Assembly: GCA_023853785.1 (NCBI GenBank)
Contig: JAJIRX010000533.1
Coordinates: forward strand, 1,116,001 to 1,180,000
Direction: 5' to 3'
Origin: Psilocybe azurescens
Lineage: Eukaryota > Basidiomycota > Agaricomycetes > Agaricales > Agrocybaceae
DNA: 64,000 bases
Shown here: one piece after another, positions 63,401 through 64,000 of the stretch
Layout of the letters: each line of letters opens with the position of its first letter
How positions within the stretch are numbered: the stretch's first letter is position 1
Translations under genes and position numbers: made by a program
The notes under the pieces: model-generated
The model's database searches: none
Seen by the model: only the letters and a program-made list of their open reading frames with translations
What the model was told of the DNA's origin: nothing

Positions 63401-64000
63401 TTTCTGTTCAAGTACTGAATACCCAAGGTAGTTACGAGCAATTGTATGGCGTGGGTCACGTTCTAACCATTCACTCTTTCGGAAGGTATTGCCGCACTGG
63501 AAAAGCTCATGCGAGAATTTTCTATACACCACCGTTCATCTATCGCCTCTCCACCAGGCTTCGTCCCTCAAGGAGGGGATCTTGTTTCCGCAAAATTCTC
63601 TGATGGGGCTTGGTATCGAGCTAAAATTCGCCGAGCATCTCCCATTAAGAAAGAGGCTGAAGTCACCTTCATCGACTACGGTAATCAAGATACCGTGGCT
63701 TTCTCTGACATCCGTCCCCTTGATCCTCAATTCCGCTCGTTGCCAGGACAGGCCCAAGATGCGCGTTTAAGGCACGTTATTTGCGCTTTTTCAACTTGTT
63801 TCATAAAACTAACCTGGTGACTTTTTCAGCTTTGTCAAACTTGCCGGTCCAGAGAGCGACTATCATATTGACGCCGTAGAACGCTTCCGGTCAATTTGTG
63901 AAGGCCGCAAGTTAGTCGCTAATATTGACTATAGGGAAGGGCCTCTGCTGCATCTTCGTCTTATCGACCCATCGAATCCTGCAGTTGCTGAAGACTCTCT
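60438..64000 (+). CDS. SND1: Tudor-SN / SND1, 3' partial
   Basis: Staphylococcal-nuclease repeat protein with a Tudor domain, acting in RNA metabolism and stress granules. ATG 60438 gives [20 protein letters not shown]; tiny first exons follow. SN repeats: [16 protein letters not shown] and [59 protein letters not shown] and [60 protein letters not shown]. The Tudor core [20 protein letters not shown] and [12 protein letters not shown] follows, then [15 protein letters not shown]. The window ends inside the last SN half. C4 at 60650-60653 must be C5: PPKER then VLHLADL across the next intron; as written the frame is lost. The C-terminus lies outside the window. Confidence 0.94.

Overview
The window is nuclear DNA from a filamentous basidiomycete, most likely an Agaricomycete. 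Evidence: genes are dense and lie on both strands, most coding regions are cut by many introns of about 50-65 nt with GTRNGT...YAG borders, and the gene content is fungal (SET9-type H4K20 methyltransferase, BLI-3-like flavin protein, secreted class 3 lipase, F-box/LRR protein, basidiomycete PKL-type kinase). No CRISPR, operon, rRNA or convincing tRNA is present.

Layout: a 5'-truncated CLC chloride channel (1-3234, +); a small unknown gene (3490-3987, +); TSR1 (4446-7399, -); RAD9 (8624-10449, +) convergent with an F-box gene (10511-11997, -); a BLI-3-like protein (12347-13209, -); TIM17 (14407-15167, -) divergent from a CDCA7-like R1 zinc-finger gene (15407-17949, +); GOS1 (18435-19427, -); a PKL-type kinase homologue (19666-22029, -); a gene-poor gap; RRP17/Nop25 (24661-25574, -) divergent from FAM72 (25759-27013, +); a 4 kb gene-poor gap; polyubiquitin (31102-32591, +); SET9 (32915-36577, +); CCT6 (36980-39086, -); an unrecognised disordered protein (39414-42004, -); a TIM-barrel amidohydrolase-like protein (42657-43839, -); a coiled-coil protein (43957-45057, -); a gap; a secreted lipase (46602-48017, +); a LARGE-like glycosyltransferase (48249-49703, +) convergent with an ATRIP/Rad26 homologue (49777-52978, -); UPF2/NMD2 (53243-57559, +); a CaMKK/SNF1-activating-type kinase (58099-59757, +); and Tudor-SN/SND1 (60438 to the window end, +).

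Most genes are housekeeping: ribosome biogenesis (TSR1, RRP17), protein folding and turnover (CCT6, polyubiquitin), mitochondrial import (TIM17), Golgi traffic (GOS1), mRNA quality control (UPF2, SND1). A second theme is checkpoint and chromatin function: RAD9, ATRIP/Rad26, SET9, the CDCA7-like protein and FAM72 all lie within 53 kb. That is suggestive but could be chance.

The strongest signal no ordinary feature explains is that at least twelve otherwise well-conserved reading frames break by exactly one base. In each case the break falls in a short mononucleotide run and one extra base restores the conserved protein. Systematic under-calling of homopolymers in the assembly is the simplest reading; a decaying haplotype is the alternative. 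Three further breaks (CLC, PKL kinase, GT49-like gene) fit a one-base insertion better. Gene models drawn automatically from this sequence will be split or truncated at these places. I found no clear novel multi-gene system; the best candidates for undescribed biology are the unrecognised gene at 39.4-42.0 kb and the R1-finger/DDT-like protein at 15.4-17.9 kb.
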